A stretch of DNA of 64,000 nt. Source: Lanius collurio (Eukaryota > Chordata > Aves > Passeriformes > Laniidae). Where the stretch lies: assembly GCA_020086605.1 (NCBI GenBank), contig JACBWW010000015.1, positions 13,008,390-13,072,389 of the forward strand. Direction: 5' to 3'. The notes below the pieces were generated by a model. It was given only the letters and a program-made list of their open reading frames with translations. It made no database searches and was not told the DNA's origin. Both the position numbers and the translations under genes were made by a program. Below are positions 15,301-26,963 of the stretch, one piece after another; position 1 is the first letter of the stretch; each line of letters starts with the position of its first letter.

Positions 15301-17058
15301 CTATTGCTGACCTGTTTACTGCATGTTAGTCTGTCCCTGGCTAGTACGAGTTGAGAGCAGGAAAAATGAAATACTGGAAACTTAAACCTGTGAGTTGCAG
15401 TTGAAACCTCTGTAAGTTTAGACAGCTTCCTGAACATACATTGATCACAAAGTTTTCCATTTTGATAGCTGTATGTGGGGAAAAGTCTTTATTAGTGTCA
15501 GTGTTTGAAGATCTCACAGACTGTGTTTTCCTTTCACAAATAAAGCATTTTTGTGAATTCTGCTTAGTTTATGCTGTTGTTCCTTCCAATTAGAAATGAA
15601 TGGGTTTATGAAGTTAACAGTAAATGTCTCTGTTATCTTTTGTCTTTATCCATCTTGCTAGCATCTGAAAGTGTTGTTAAGATACTGAGATGTGGTAAGT
15701 GCATGGCCAATATAAAATTCCCAGGTTGAAGATCATTAGGACAATATGTTACAGTTATCCTGCTACCAGGTGAAAATAATCAGCTATTCTGCCACTCACA
15801 AGCTTTATTATTTGATTGGAAAGTCCCCTTTACATATAAATACCAGGCTCTGGTAAGCCTCCATAGCAAAAGTTAAGTGTTTTTTTTAACATTTTAATGG
15901 AGGTAGTACCTATACTACTTTTTAGAAGTTCAGCAGATGCTTAAAAAAGATCTTGGGTGAGTTTTAGACATCAGTATTTTCCATAGGAATTGTGCAAAAA
16001 GATGCACTGAATTTTCTTGGTGATGCTAATGTTTGTAATAAGGGGAATGAAAAATAATTAGTTACCTTTTCCTCTCCTACTTATGCAGTGTCCAGCTCTA
16101 AACCATATTTAGCCTCATGTAAATAAAGCCTTTGTCCTCTAAAGCCTCAGATTACTGAGGCTCTTCTGCAGTTCCGCTTTCAGGTAGGGCCATATTAATG
16201 AGCAGTCAGGAGCTTGATTGATGGTGGTTAAATCAGAATGGGAGGGAGGGTTCTTCTCTCTAAGTCCTTTGCCTAAACTATGGAACTTAGTCTTATGTCT
16301 TCCGTATTTTTAATCAAGGTGACTAGTATTTCTTCCCTAGACCATGTAACTAGTTTATTTTTCTTATTTGATTTGTAACTGAAGCTGTTTCAACTTTTTA
16401 CATCTCTCTTGTGCAGTCTGTCTGGACAGACACTTTCCTCCCAAAGTCACTTGTACAAAACACATAATGTGCTGCACTGTGTGCTGCATCCTATGAAGCT
16501 CTTCATGTTGTGAGTTATAGCATAATAAACTGACAGATAATAGACTGTGAAGACAGATTGTAGTAGAAAAATGATTCCAGGTATACAGAGAACCTTTAGT
16601 TATTACAAGGAGTTTCTAATTGCTCGTGTTAAACTTCTGCATTGTAATATTCTTCAGCGCCATAGAATTGTTAGAATTTTTCATAGCATGAAGCAGGATG
16701 GTGAGTTGTTCTGTGTGCTGCTAAAAACTTGCTCCTATGAAAAGCATGCTTTTAATAATACAGCTGGCTTTTATGTTTGTTAGCAGTGTTTGCATTTCCA
16801 TGTTTGAGCCGTCAGGAATGCTTTAGTAACGTCCATGTGACAAATGCAGAACACTTAATCCTGTCATGATGCATTTTTTGTGTATGGCAGTGTTTCTCTT
16901 TTTCTAATTAAGTCAACAAAAGACCCAGTTTGGTTTCTTTCTTATCTGTCTGCATTTGGTTGCTAAATCTCTAACAGTCCTACAAGATAGTGGTCAGTCT
17001 GTTTCATTCTTGTGGAGAATTGCTGACATGCATTGGCAAACTTTTCCAAGCTTCAAAG

Positions 17059-17082
17059 ATTAACAGTTATATTAACAGTTAT
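17059..17082. repeat. Exact 12-bp tandem pair
   Basis: The dodecamer ATTAACAGTTAT occurs twice in direct succession. It is a short local duplication with no evident function. Confidence 0.7.
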
Positions 17083-19437
17083 ACTTCTCTGTTTCTGTCA
17101 GTGTTATTATTTTTTCTAACAAAATGTACATTTTTCTCCTTTATTTCTGGACATGATGGAAAGAAAAAAAAAAAAATCTATCTTCAAGTCTATTCCTGTT
17201 ATAAGCCCTTGAACATGACCAGTAGCTAGGACTTTACTGAGACATTTAAGTACTTGTAATTATGTGGTCACCTGGCTTGTAAATATAAAAGAGGAAGATG
17301 AGTTTTAATTCTGTCACTGAGGTTTTGTCTGAGGTTTTCTACATAGTAATTTTTTGTGTTGAGAGTTTTTATCTGTGTTTCTGTGGTATAGTGAAGTGTA
17401 TCACAAGTTCGAACAAACTTTCTGATCCTCTGCAGTCTGTCTTTAGATGCATCTATAAATGAAGAGCTGCTTGATTTCACTGTCTGAATCCAGGGATGCT
17501 TAAGATAAGAATCAAGGCTTGAATTTTTTGATAGCAGTAAATCAGCAAGAATTAAAAAACTTTGTGAGATTATTTTAGTTGACAGTAATTGTCGAATTTC
17601 CAGGTGTCTTTATTACAGAAGAATTCCACGCCAGCTGTTTAGATAGCTTATGTAGCTCACAGATACAGTTCATCAACAAGGGTCCTGAAACAAATTTAAA
17701 GCCACACATTTTATACCTTCAGGATGACTGTGGGCAGTATTTTATTACAGAATGAAATTTGCTTTCTTCCGGAGCTGAGTAGCTGTAGTGTGTCCGAGCG
17801 CCTTCATCTGAGGAGCTCCAGAACCAACAGATCAGGTCCTATTGTGAAAACCTAAGCCAGCCGCTCCCTTTTCTTTGTAAAACAGGATACTGGCTCCTCA
17901 CTGTGAAATCAGGGCTCAAAGGAGAGTGAAAAATTTAACAGCTGCTTTTAATTTCTCGTGAGAAGGCTCACATGCCTCCATGAGACTTGTGTTCATTGTC
18001 TTTAGGCAGCAAGAATCACGACTGCTTGAAAATACTCTCATTTCTTCCACTTGCATGGGTGTTATTCTCTGTGCTGGGGTGATGACTCTTTCAGTGGCTG
18101 TTTATGCTCAGCTCTGACTGTACATCATGAGTAGGTGTGAGTAGACTTGTTCTCACAAGCAGCTTTGTTCTGAAGGCTACATAACAAACACATGAAGAAA
18201 ACTCCACTATTTGAAATAAACAATAAAAAATACTTTTTTCATGCATGGCAGATGCAGTTACAGTAAGGAAGGAGTTGTGTATGCGTTATCTTCTGGGACA
18301 AAAGCAGGGAGTGTAGCTGCTTCTTCTTGGGAGTTGAGTCTTTATGGAGAAGAGCTCTGGTGCCACCTCCTTATTCAGGCCCTTGGACAGGAAGCTTGAC
18401 ATTGCCAGATGTTGTATACAAAGTAGTAATTAAACTGTAAAATGAGGCACTACTGTGGGACATTAATGACGGGAAAATGAGCACATTAAGTCTAATTTAT
18501 AAAACTTGTTAATGTACTGGATTTGTTAGTGTAAGAAAAAACTTGTTTATCTTAAGCACATTGAATAACACTATAAAAATACTTTTTTCATATACCCTGC
18601 TTGGGAGATTTTCATTTAGCAGTTACATAACTGTTGAAATGGCCATATTGGAAAGTTGTGGTGAAGTATTGCCTTAATAAGCTTTAAGATCTCCTTATCA
18701 ACTATATTCAATATGATTTTGAAAGTGAAGGGGTTATTATGTTTGTCAACAAGAATGCTTGAACTTAACAGATAGAACTGTATAAATAACATTGAAAATG
18801 TGAGAATACTCCTCTACCTCCACAACACTTTTTCAGATCTCCTTCCTGTAGTGGATGTCAGCAACGTTTTTGCTTTCAGCTCCAAATGATAGAAATTCTT
18901 TTGCTGTAGTTTCCCTCCAATGGTTCTGTTCTTTCCTTTCTCTCACCTTGTTTATGTACCAAGTGGCACTCTGGCTCTCCAGAATCTGCTGCTGCTTTTG
19001 AGAGCCTTCATTCTTGCACTGTGGGACATGACAGAACCACAGCTGAACATTCTTCCCACTGAACAGCTGCTTCAGCGTTCATTGCCTTGTTGAGAAGGGA
19101 AGTTCTGTAATCATCTGGAAAAAATTTGATTTTGTTCAGGGATACATCTTTCTCATTCAAAAACTAGTGATGCTTTTAGCCATGGTTCTTGAATTTGACC
19201 TGCTATTTAATAGGGAATTAGTCAAAGGAGAATAAACTGAGAGGAGACGTGCTGCGTGCCTGTGACTGCTGAGCAACTACCATGCTGCCTTTCCATCTGG
19301 TAGGAGCCTTCCCAGGATTTGGGGCTGTGGTGTGTTCAGTTATCTGCTCTGTTGCAGTCAAACTTGTGAGGCCTGAAGGTGGAAGAACTTGGGATCATTG
19401 TGATTAAGTCCAGCTGTGTGGCAGGAATGGACCCCAC

Positions 19438-19457
19438 ATCCCCCCCACCCCCCCACC
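19438..19457. repeat. C-rich tract with two C7 runs
   Basis: Two runs of seven C (19440-19446 and 19448-19454) are separated by one A. On the minus strand this is a G-rich tract. Only two long runs plus short flanking ones are present, so stable quadruplex formation is uncertain. Confidence 0.6.
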
Positions 19458-20192
19458 AGCTCTTTTGGCTTTCTGAGTGTTTGGGAAGGATGATCAATTC
19501 TGATGAATATCAAAACAGGTAGTCTAATGTTCTGTAGGGAGATTAAATTTGGCATGAGGGATACTTGAAAGGTTAGGGTTTTATAACAACTTCTCTTTTC
19601 CACTAGCACAATCTTGGGATTGCTAGGATTCAATCAGCTATCCTCTACATATCCTACATCTTGGATACCTGTGAAATCATGCTCTTTTATATCATAGCAG
19701 AGAGGGATGTTGGCAGTACATAAGCTGTTATTTTTATTTTTTCCCCAGTGGTTTTGGGGAGAGGAAGAGCAGGAACACTTAAGGAGCTCTGAAACCAGCT
19801 CACCACAAGCCCCATAACCCCTGTGAGGTGTTCATGGCAGTAACATCCTCAGCTGGGAGGAATCCCACTTCTTGGCAGCTCCTGAATAGACTTGGAGGCA
19901 ATTCTTGTCAAGTGTCTTATTTGGCTTTCTCAGGAATTGGGAGTTTACAGACAGTAAGTAAATAGGGGAATTGGATGAATGGATAGCCAAATATGGTGTG
20001 CTTCAAAGGAGACCTTTCTCAAAGGTTTTTCAAAAGTCTAAATGACATTAACTGAAAAACAAGGGGAAGAAGTTGAATTTACCCTTATATTACAAACCAA
20101 GATTCTCAGGAACAGCTTTGTAGCATATTACCAATGAACAGTCTTACTGTTTATACCTTCTTAGCCTTCATGGATGGGACTTGGTGTCTTGG

Positions 20193-20591
20193 NNNNNNNN
20201 NNNNNNNNNNNNNNNNNNNNNNNNNNNNNNNNNNNNNNNNNNNNNNNNNNNNNNNNNNNNNNNNNNNNNNNNNNNNNNNNNNNNNNNNNNNNNNNNNNNN
20301 NNNNNNNNNNNNNNNNNNNNNNNNNNNNNNNNNNNNNNNNNNNNNNNNNNNNNNNNNNNNNNNNNNNNNNNNNNNNNNNNNNNNNNNNNNNNNNNNNNNN
20401 NNNNNNNNNNNNNNNNNNNNNNNNNNNNNNNNNNNNNNNNNNNNNNNNNNNNNNNNNNNNNNNNNNNNNNNNNNNNNNNNNNNNNNNNNNNNNNNNNNNN
20501 NNNNNNNNNNNNNNNNNNNNNNNNNNNNNNNNNNNNNNNNNNNNNNNNNNNNNNNNNNNNNNNNNNNNNNNNNNNNNNNNNNNNNNNNNNN
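20193..20591. other. Assembly gap (399 N)
   Basis: A run of N from 20193 to 20591. The sequence just right of the gap matches the second large LTR beginning about 60 bases inside that element. The gap therefore hides the missing left end of this LTR copy, its left target-site duplication, and up to about 340 further bases. Open frames that run through this interval are artefacts. Confidence 0.99.
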
Positions 20592-20636
20592 ATAGGAGAA
20601 AACAAAACAGGCTCAAACTTAAAAGACTCTAAGAAG

Positions 20637-20642
20637 TTTATT
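20637..20642 (-). promoter_or_regulatory. Putative LTR poly(A) signal (copy 1)
   Basis: TTTATT on the + strand reads AATAAA on the minus strand, near the inferred 3' end of the LTR. It is conserved in copy 2 at 53204-53209. I infer function from position only. Confidence 0.5.
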
Positions 20643-20769
20643 AGCAGACCTAAAAGAAGGAAACAAAAGTTAGAATCAGATTAAACCTTTAGAACACTTT
20701 TCTTCCCCACACTTTCTCCATGATGAATAATGTAGAAACAACCCTTAAGATTTCAGTCAGTTTACCACC

Positions 20770-20775
20770 TTTATA
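20770..20775 (-). promoter_or_regulatory. Putative LTR TATA box (copy 1)
   Basis: TTTATA on the + strand reads TATAAA on the minus strand, about 130 bases before the AATAAA signal. Copy 2 has the slightly altered TTATAAGG at the same place (53334-53341). The spacing fits a retroviral U3-R junction. Confidence 0.45.
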
Positions 20776-21614
20776 ATCTTTTCAGTTCACATAAAGAGAT
20801 AGGAGTCTCTGAGTCTTTCTTGCTGACCTTATGGAGACATTCCCATTTGAGACAACTCTCTTATGGGTTCAATATCACAGCAAAACAGCCGCCTGGGAGG
20901 TTTCTGCTTGCAGTGAAAAAGTCCCTAACCTCAAATCACAGCTTTTCCCTCAACTGCTTTTCAAGGGTTTCAATTTGAGCTAACATGGGGTGTCAATTTA
21001 AGGCTGAGCTGTTCAGGAGCAAGGTCTTCTTTACTCATCTCTAGGAGCAATCTTCATCTCTAGGAACTGGGGTCATCTTCGCACTGACCCCTCCTGGTTC
21101 CTTTGTACGGTCGGTTCAGTCAGTGGATCAGTCCACATCAGAGGGTGGGACTGTGCCCCCCACCCACTAGGCAGCCAAAGATTCTAAGTGTCAGTCCATA
21201 CCAGAAGGTGGGACCCCTCCTCACCCACTAGGTAGAATCAACTTCGGGTGTACTGCACACCCCTCCAGGTGAAGGTAAACTGAGTCCAAACACTCTGGAG
21301 CCAAAGGAATAAAGAGAGAAAATGCAGAGGCACCTTAGCTCCCAATTGCTCTACCCCCCTCCGATGCTCTATGAAATTACAGCAGGGACTCCAATAGTCC
21401 AGTTCATCCCCAAAGGGTTCCTGCAACAGAATTTCAGCTTCCAGGTTTGAAGCATCTCCTCTTTCTTTTCTCTCCGGGTTTCAGCCCTTCCATCTTTACT
21501 GACTTACACCTTAGGGTGTCTCTTCATGTTCTTTCTGCTTTCTCTCTGGGAGAGAATCAGCATTTTCAGGCCCATCTGTTCTGAAGAAATCTTAACAGCA
21601 CTAATAGGGTTAAT

Positions 21615-21880
21615 CTCACCCGGCCGCGGCTGGAACTTCTCTTATCTCTCTCGGCCCCATGATCTCTGCCTGGCAGCCGGAGCTGAGCTCTGCCGTGGCG
21701 GTGAAGGGGGGCCGCTGCCAGCCCAGCTCTACCTGCATGGGGCAGGGCTGGGGGGCCCAGATGGAACAGGGCCAAGGAGGGGCGGCTGCCTCCCGGGTCG
21801 GGCCAGGCCGAGCAGGGCCCGGCCCTGAGGGCTGCAGGGCCGGAGGCCCAAGTGGCCTCCTTGATGGCCGGAAGTCCAGA
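21615..21880. other. GC-rich, CpG-containing block inside LTR copy 1
   Basis: A sharply GC-rich patch in an otherwise AT-rich window, with many CCGG, GGCCC and CG steps. The same block occurs in LTR copy 2 at about 54300-54560. It lies in the presumed U3 part and could hold promoter or enhancer sites. The open frames across it on both strands (up to 165 codons in copy 2) are explained by low stop-codon density in GC-rich DNA. Confidence 0.7.
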
Positions 21881-24800
21881 GAGCTTTCCTGGGCTCTGTC
21901 TATCTTAAAATGTGATTCGCAGAGGCGTGTCAAACTCCTAAGTGGCTTAAAACTTGCCAGTAATCAAGCCAGACAATTGATTGGCTCTGATCAGAACCAG
22001 AAGGACCTTTTGCAAGAAACTCCTTCCGTGTCAAACCACAACAACATGTGAAGATGAGAAGCTTTTAAAGATTGTCAGTGTGTCTGTCAATGACCAATAG
22101 ACCCATGGATGAAGCCAGATGATCTTTGGAGTTAGCATAATTCCTCAAAGAATGCACAGGAGCTGCATATAAATTAAGCAGACAAACATATGGCATGCCT
22201 GCTCACCACAGGTTTTGCTAACTAAAGGCTGTGACTTTCTACACCTGATCTATTGAGTTATGTCATTTGCTGTCATGCAATTATTGATTTTTGAATTAAT
22301 GAGTTTGATTTCAAGGTGAGATCTCTCTGACAGACCTGCTTGTATGATAAGCAAGTATTCATTTAAGGATTTAATTATTTTTTTCAAGATCTGTGCTATT
22401 TTACTTGCTTGAAGAGACTTAGTTTCGCTGTATTTTGCAGCAAGAGACATTTCTCACTTCTGTCCTGGAATTATCTCATTCACTATTGACATGCCATCTT
22501 TGCTTTTACTGACAGAAGTCCAGAAATAACCACAGAATTGATTTTTGCAGTGGGAGTTTTTACATTTAATAGTGCATTAATTGCATGGATAGAACAGCCT
22601 GTTTAATTCCTGAAGTGTATGTATTGTTTCTTTGTGGCATTCAGTATTTTGGCATTGGTAGCCTGAGCTGTGGGCAGGGCTCTTTGTAGTTTTATCATCC
22701 ATAGGAGCAGTCATGCTGGAAGCACTGGGTTGTCATGAAGCTGCAGTCCAAAACACCCGATCATTCAATTTGTCTTTACCCATTTATTTATTTTGCAAAA
22801 CATTGTCAATATATAGTAGTAATTTATTTTTATTGCCTCTGGGTAAGCTATCTGAGTGCACAAGTAGCAGATAAATGCCAGCATGACTTCGATCACGTTT
22901 TTATCACTGACACTGCTTGCCACAGAGTGATGTTATTTTCTAGACTAGGTGTAAAATGAGCCTTAATAAAGGCACAAAGTCTGCATTCCTTTGCCTTTCA
23001 ATGCCAAGGTGATGACATTCTAAACCTAAAGATAATTTTTCTGAAATTTCCCAGTCCATTGCTAGCATATTAAAAAATAGTGGAGTTCTTTGCAAGGAGA
23101 AAGATCATTAAAGGAGGGCAAATATGCCATGACAAAATTTGCTTTAAATTTTGTATTAAATTTATTTTTATTAATTCCATAATAAAGAAGAAATTGTATT
23201 AAGATTTTTTATTTGTGAAAATTCTTAGTTTAAGAATTTGGAACCAAGCACTGAAGTTATATTTTTGTAACTAAAGGAGTAATTTAGACTGGAGGGAAGC
23301 TAAAGTAAATAACTATTTTTCATCAAATTATAGATTATATGGCAATACAGGAAGGAGATACTTCCAGGGAAGAAAATAATGCTGATAAAGAGACTGTTTT
23401 CTGCATGCTGGCCTGCATAAAGTGCTTTTCTTTTGTCTGGAACTCACAGGTGGTGACAGTGGGGTTAGTTTCAAAACATGTTGAGTGCAGTCATGGTTAG
23501 TTCAAACCAGTCCCTCAGGAGTTCATGCAGTAATAAGGAATACTGCCTGTGCTGGGAAATTGATTTTGACATACATTTTGCAAATGCCTTTGCATGCCAC
23601 TGTGATAGTATTATTAAAATCCTGAATTCCTTGTGCTGTAGAGGAGTTGGAATTCATGGAAATGTTGCCATATTTTTTTTAATCTTTGTTATAGAACCTA
23701 TAATTTTTATTTCTGGAGTATGATGTTATATTAATTTCATAGTGGAATCTCAGAATTATTTTCCTGCCTTTTCTTAGAATTGGGGGAAAAAAACCCCACC
23801 TGTAACTGCATTTCTCTCCTGTCCTGTCTGATGGTTTTACAAAGTGTTTTTACATTTGTTTTTCTTCAGATAGTTTCAACAGTTTTTCTTCTGTTCTTTA
23901 GTTCGTCTCATCCTATCCTTCCTTTTCCTTCTTTTTGTTACATACTTTAAAAGATATTGCCATGTGGCCATATATTTATGGAACAAATATGAACTCGAAT
24001 TTGCTCTTGTGATTTTAAATTTGCTTTGTGGGAAGCTGCACATCTTCCTGGAAAAGCTGTGGCAAGCAAGAGCAGTGCATAATGCTGGTATCAGTGTCTT
24101 TTCATGAAAGCTCATCCTTCTTCCCTTCAGTTGTTTCATTTCTTTGCACACCAACAAAATTTGAATGGAATTTGTCCTTTTATTTGTTTAATTTACTCTA
24201 TTGATTTTCTTTGAAGTTGTCTTTCTAATTAATTTAGGTTCCTGAACTTACTTTTTCTCTTGAATGGTATTTTTTTTGCCTGCTGGAGGACTGAGGTGGA
24301 AGAACCATAGTGACTTCAGAGAAAGTATTTTTTGGCTCTGAAATTATCTTAGAAATTGATGTTCTTTGCTACGAATGGGTGAATTGCCCTAATTTTCTGG
24401 AAGTGGATCTTCTAGGAATCAGAAAAGCGACTTTTGTCCTGTGGGCTGTGAAAAGCCAGATGCTGTATCCACTGTGGTGTTATTGCCGAGGGCAGCTTTA
24501 GCACAAAGGATTGTATCACTTGGTACCCGTGATATGTACCTGCTTCTTTCTCTGAAAGCTGTAGACCTGGGCTTCTGTCATCATTTTGTTTTCCAGGAGT
24601 TTTGTGCTGAATTTCCCCTTTTCTATTTCTGTAGTTAAATTTCACAGCACTGTTTCATAGTACTCAGCCCATGGGTTTATATACCCATAGCTTGTATTCA
24701 TTATCACTAATCATAGTAATCCAAATCTTGGACAGTCCTGCAAAGTATGGCTAAGCAGCTCCTGGTTTTGAAGCATTCCCTAGCTTCTTAAGTAGTGCCT

Positions 24801-26821
24801 ATGGAAGATGCCTATAGAACTAAGTGGGAATGAAGTAAGTACTTATTCACAGGAAAAAATGGTGAATGGCCACAGGATTCAGTACAGTTTCAGCTCTTTG
24901 AACTTGCTGGAGAAGTAGATCGAATCCTTTAGGGGAGACGGCTGCAGGAAATGAGACCATGATGTTGGCATTGGATAAGTGATGAAAGAATCAAAGGATG
25001 ATGGGAAGGGTCTTTTAAGGATTAAATTATGCATAACTCACGAATCTATCTCCTTTGACTTCACTGAAATATACATACATATAGAGTCAACTTGCATTCA
25101 CTGTAATTGTGTGTTCCTAGCACCACAACACGCAAAAGGCACTTCCTTGCCTAAATTTAACAGTTTGGATTTTATTTAATAGAGGAGTAGTAGTAGTGGT
25201 ACATGTATGAAGCAGTGCTTTTATTTGCTTGATATTTTGTCCTGATAATGACAATCTTCTGTGAGTAGAAAATACCACAATACTTATGGACAGTTATCAG
25301 AGACAGCAAAACCATTTTCAGTTGGCATAAGTGAGAGAAAACAAATGTAATTCTCACTCTTCCATCTTACTGCACCTTTGGAAATTGCCTCTCTGGCAGA
25401 CAGAATGTGTTGTAACTTCAAAGCAAGTTTTGTCCCATAATGAGAACACAAAGTATAGTGGTTTTTTGGTTTATTTTTTCTGTGAACTTCTTTACCTTGC
25501 TTACTTTTACTTGCTTATTTTTGAGCATATTGCACAGCCTAGTAGATAATTATTATAATCAAGTAGTTGGCAAGAATCCTCTGCTTTGTAGTTGTGTTTA
25601 GCTCAGCTGCTGTCAAGAAGAAGCAGTTTCTTTCTTCGATGTAGGCTATTTATGTGAGTGTGTTAATGGTAAAGTAGCTCTACCAAGAATTATTTAAGAC
25701 AGCTCACTGTTCATGAGCTTTGGCTGCTACTGTTATGGTCATTGTGTTTAATTATTTCTAGATGTACTTCCAATCCATTCTGCATTTGCTTCAAAACACA
25801 TTTTGTATCACCCCACCTGCACTCACAGTGCACGCGACGTGCATGACATGACCAGATGTGTGCTCAGGCATTGGGTTACTGTGAAAGCAGCTCAAATGAC
25901 AGAGCTGGGAATTGTAATGGAGCACAAAGCAGGGTGGATATGAAGAGATCATGTTTCTGTTTCCTGTCCCAAAAAACTGCATCTGCATTTACAGTACCTG
26001 ACCACTAAAGTGCTCAGGCATCTTTAGTTCTCCAAGTGTGCGTGTGTAGAGCTGGTGGGACAGATGGAGTACACTTACTTTGTGATAGAGCAGTTGCTTT
26101 ACCACCAAGCCCCATCACTCTCATCATAATCAATTCTTTCATAAATATCTGAATTGTATTTTGTAACATCTTATAGAAAGAATCACATTTTAAAATATTA
26201 TTTTCCTGCTTTTGGTTTTTCTGTGAAGATTGCTTTTTTTTTTTTCACTTTTAGATTTCACCTCTTTTTGGAAAGTAGGTCTTTTGTAGTAGCCCATGTG
26301 TACATTCAGGATGATTTGTTTTGACTGTTTTTTCTTCCCCTGTGGAACTGACTTTTTCAAAGTGTCAGGTTTTAATTTTAACTTTTTCATTTAAGACAGT
26401 GGGTATCCTCCAGCTGCATCACCCTTTCCCTACCGTCCCTTTTATGCTGGAGTTAATTTGAGCTGCACAGGTGCTGTGCTTGCCTTAGGCCACATGAGCT
26501 GTTCCATTATTCCCTAATGTCAGTTTTTATTCTTTAGTCTTTCTATGAGTTGATTTCCATTCTGCTCCATGCACCATTGTTGCATCCTGCCTTTCACTTA
26601 GCACACTGAAGGCTTCAAGTGGTACAGTAAATGGTGTATTTTCAAATTTGAAACATGTGCCAATTAAGCTTCTGTACTTTGTGGTGAAGTGAATCTAAAT
26701 GTCACATGTTGTTGTAGATGTATGCCACAGTGGTCTCTGTTGATGCAAGATCCAACAGAGGTAAAGACAAACCAACCAATTTCCTCTTCCTTCTTGATGG
26801 AGGACTCTGGTGTGTTATTCA

Positions 26822-26963
26822 GGGCTATCTGAGAGTAGCTCAGCTTGTCACAGCATAGTGCTGATGACACCAAGGTCATGGGTTTGATCCCTGTATAGGT
26901 CATTCATTTAAGAGTTGGACTCAATTCTTGTGGGTTCCTTCGAGCTCAGAATATTTTGTGATT
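26822..26963 (+). mobile_element. tRNA-Ile-headed SINE with CR1-like tail (TguSINE1-like)
   Basis: The 5' half resembles a degenerate tRNA-Ile gene. It has an A-box-like TAGCTCAGCTTG, an anticodon-arm region GTGCTGATGACACCAAGG and a B-box-like GGTTTGATCCC, followed by an acceptor-like end. It runs straight into a tail (about 26913-26963) that resembles the 3' end of CR1 LINEs, with GGACTC, TGTGGGTTCCTT, AGCTCAGAATAT and TGTGATT. This head-tail combination is the known layout of TguSINE1, a songbird SINE thought to be moved by CR1 machinery. Mismatches in both boxes and an insertion in the head mark it as an old, inactive copy. It is not a functional tRNA gene. The boundaries are approximate. 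Confidence 0.75.

Larger units (their letters stand above)
1..20192. other. Non-coding DNA, presumed long intron upstream of the first visible cadherin exon
   Basis: I see no exon, RNA gene or intact mobile element in this stretch. Open frames are short (all under 100 codons), show no protein family, and are not bordered by convincing splice sites. The DNA is AT-rich. It holds simple sequence such as an A20 run at 5622-5641, GTTT repeats near 9014-9032 and 9290-9310, a T-run near 11479-11493 and two C7 runs at 19440-19454. The first exon seen downstream starts in the middle of a cadherin repeat, so its upstream partner exon must lie outside the window or be too small for me to recognise. I therefore infer that this is intron of the same gene. 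Part of it could instead be intergenic. Confidence 0.5.
20592..22043 (-). mobile_element. Solo LTR, copy 1 (large avian ERV LTR, left end lost in gap)
   Basis: This segment is almost the same, with scattered substitutions and small indels, as 53160-54728, which has clear LTR termini. It ends at 22043 with the same CCACAACA terminus as the other copy. Orientation is inferred as minus: reading that strand, a TATAAA box (20770-20775) lies about 130 bases before an AATAAA signal (20637-20642), close to the 3' end, as expected for a U3-R junction region. It lacks the extra 111-bp repeat unit of copy 2, so it carries the simpler arrangement. No gag, pol or env sequence adjoins it, so it is a solo LTR. 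Its target-site duplication cannot be tested because the left flank lies in the gap. If it is 5 bp, as for copy 2, the right-hand copy would be 22044-22048. Confidence 0.85.

Noticed and set aside
20134..20684. Open frames of 145-167 codons on both strands across the N run
   Set aside because: They consist almost wholly of undetermined bases and exist only because N is not read as a stop.
26822..26905. A possible tRNA-Ile gene
   Set aside because: The A and B boxes are mutated, the head has an insertion, and the sequence continues into a CR1-like tail. It is a SINE head rather than a working tRNA.
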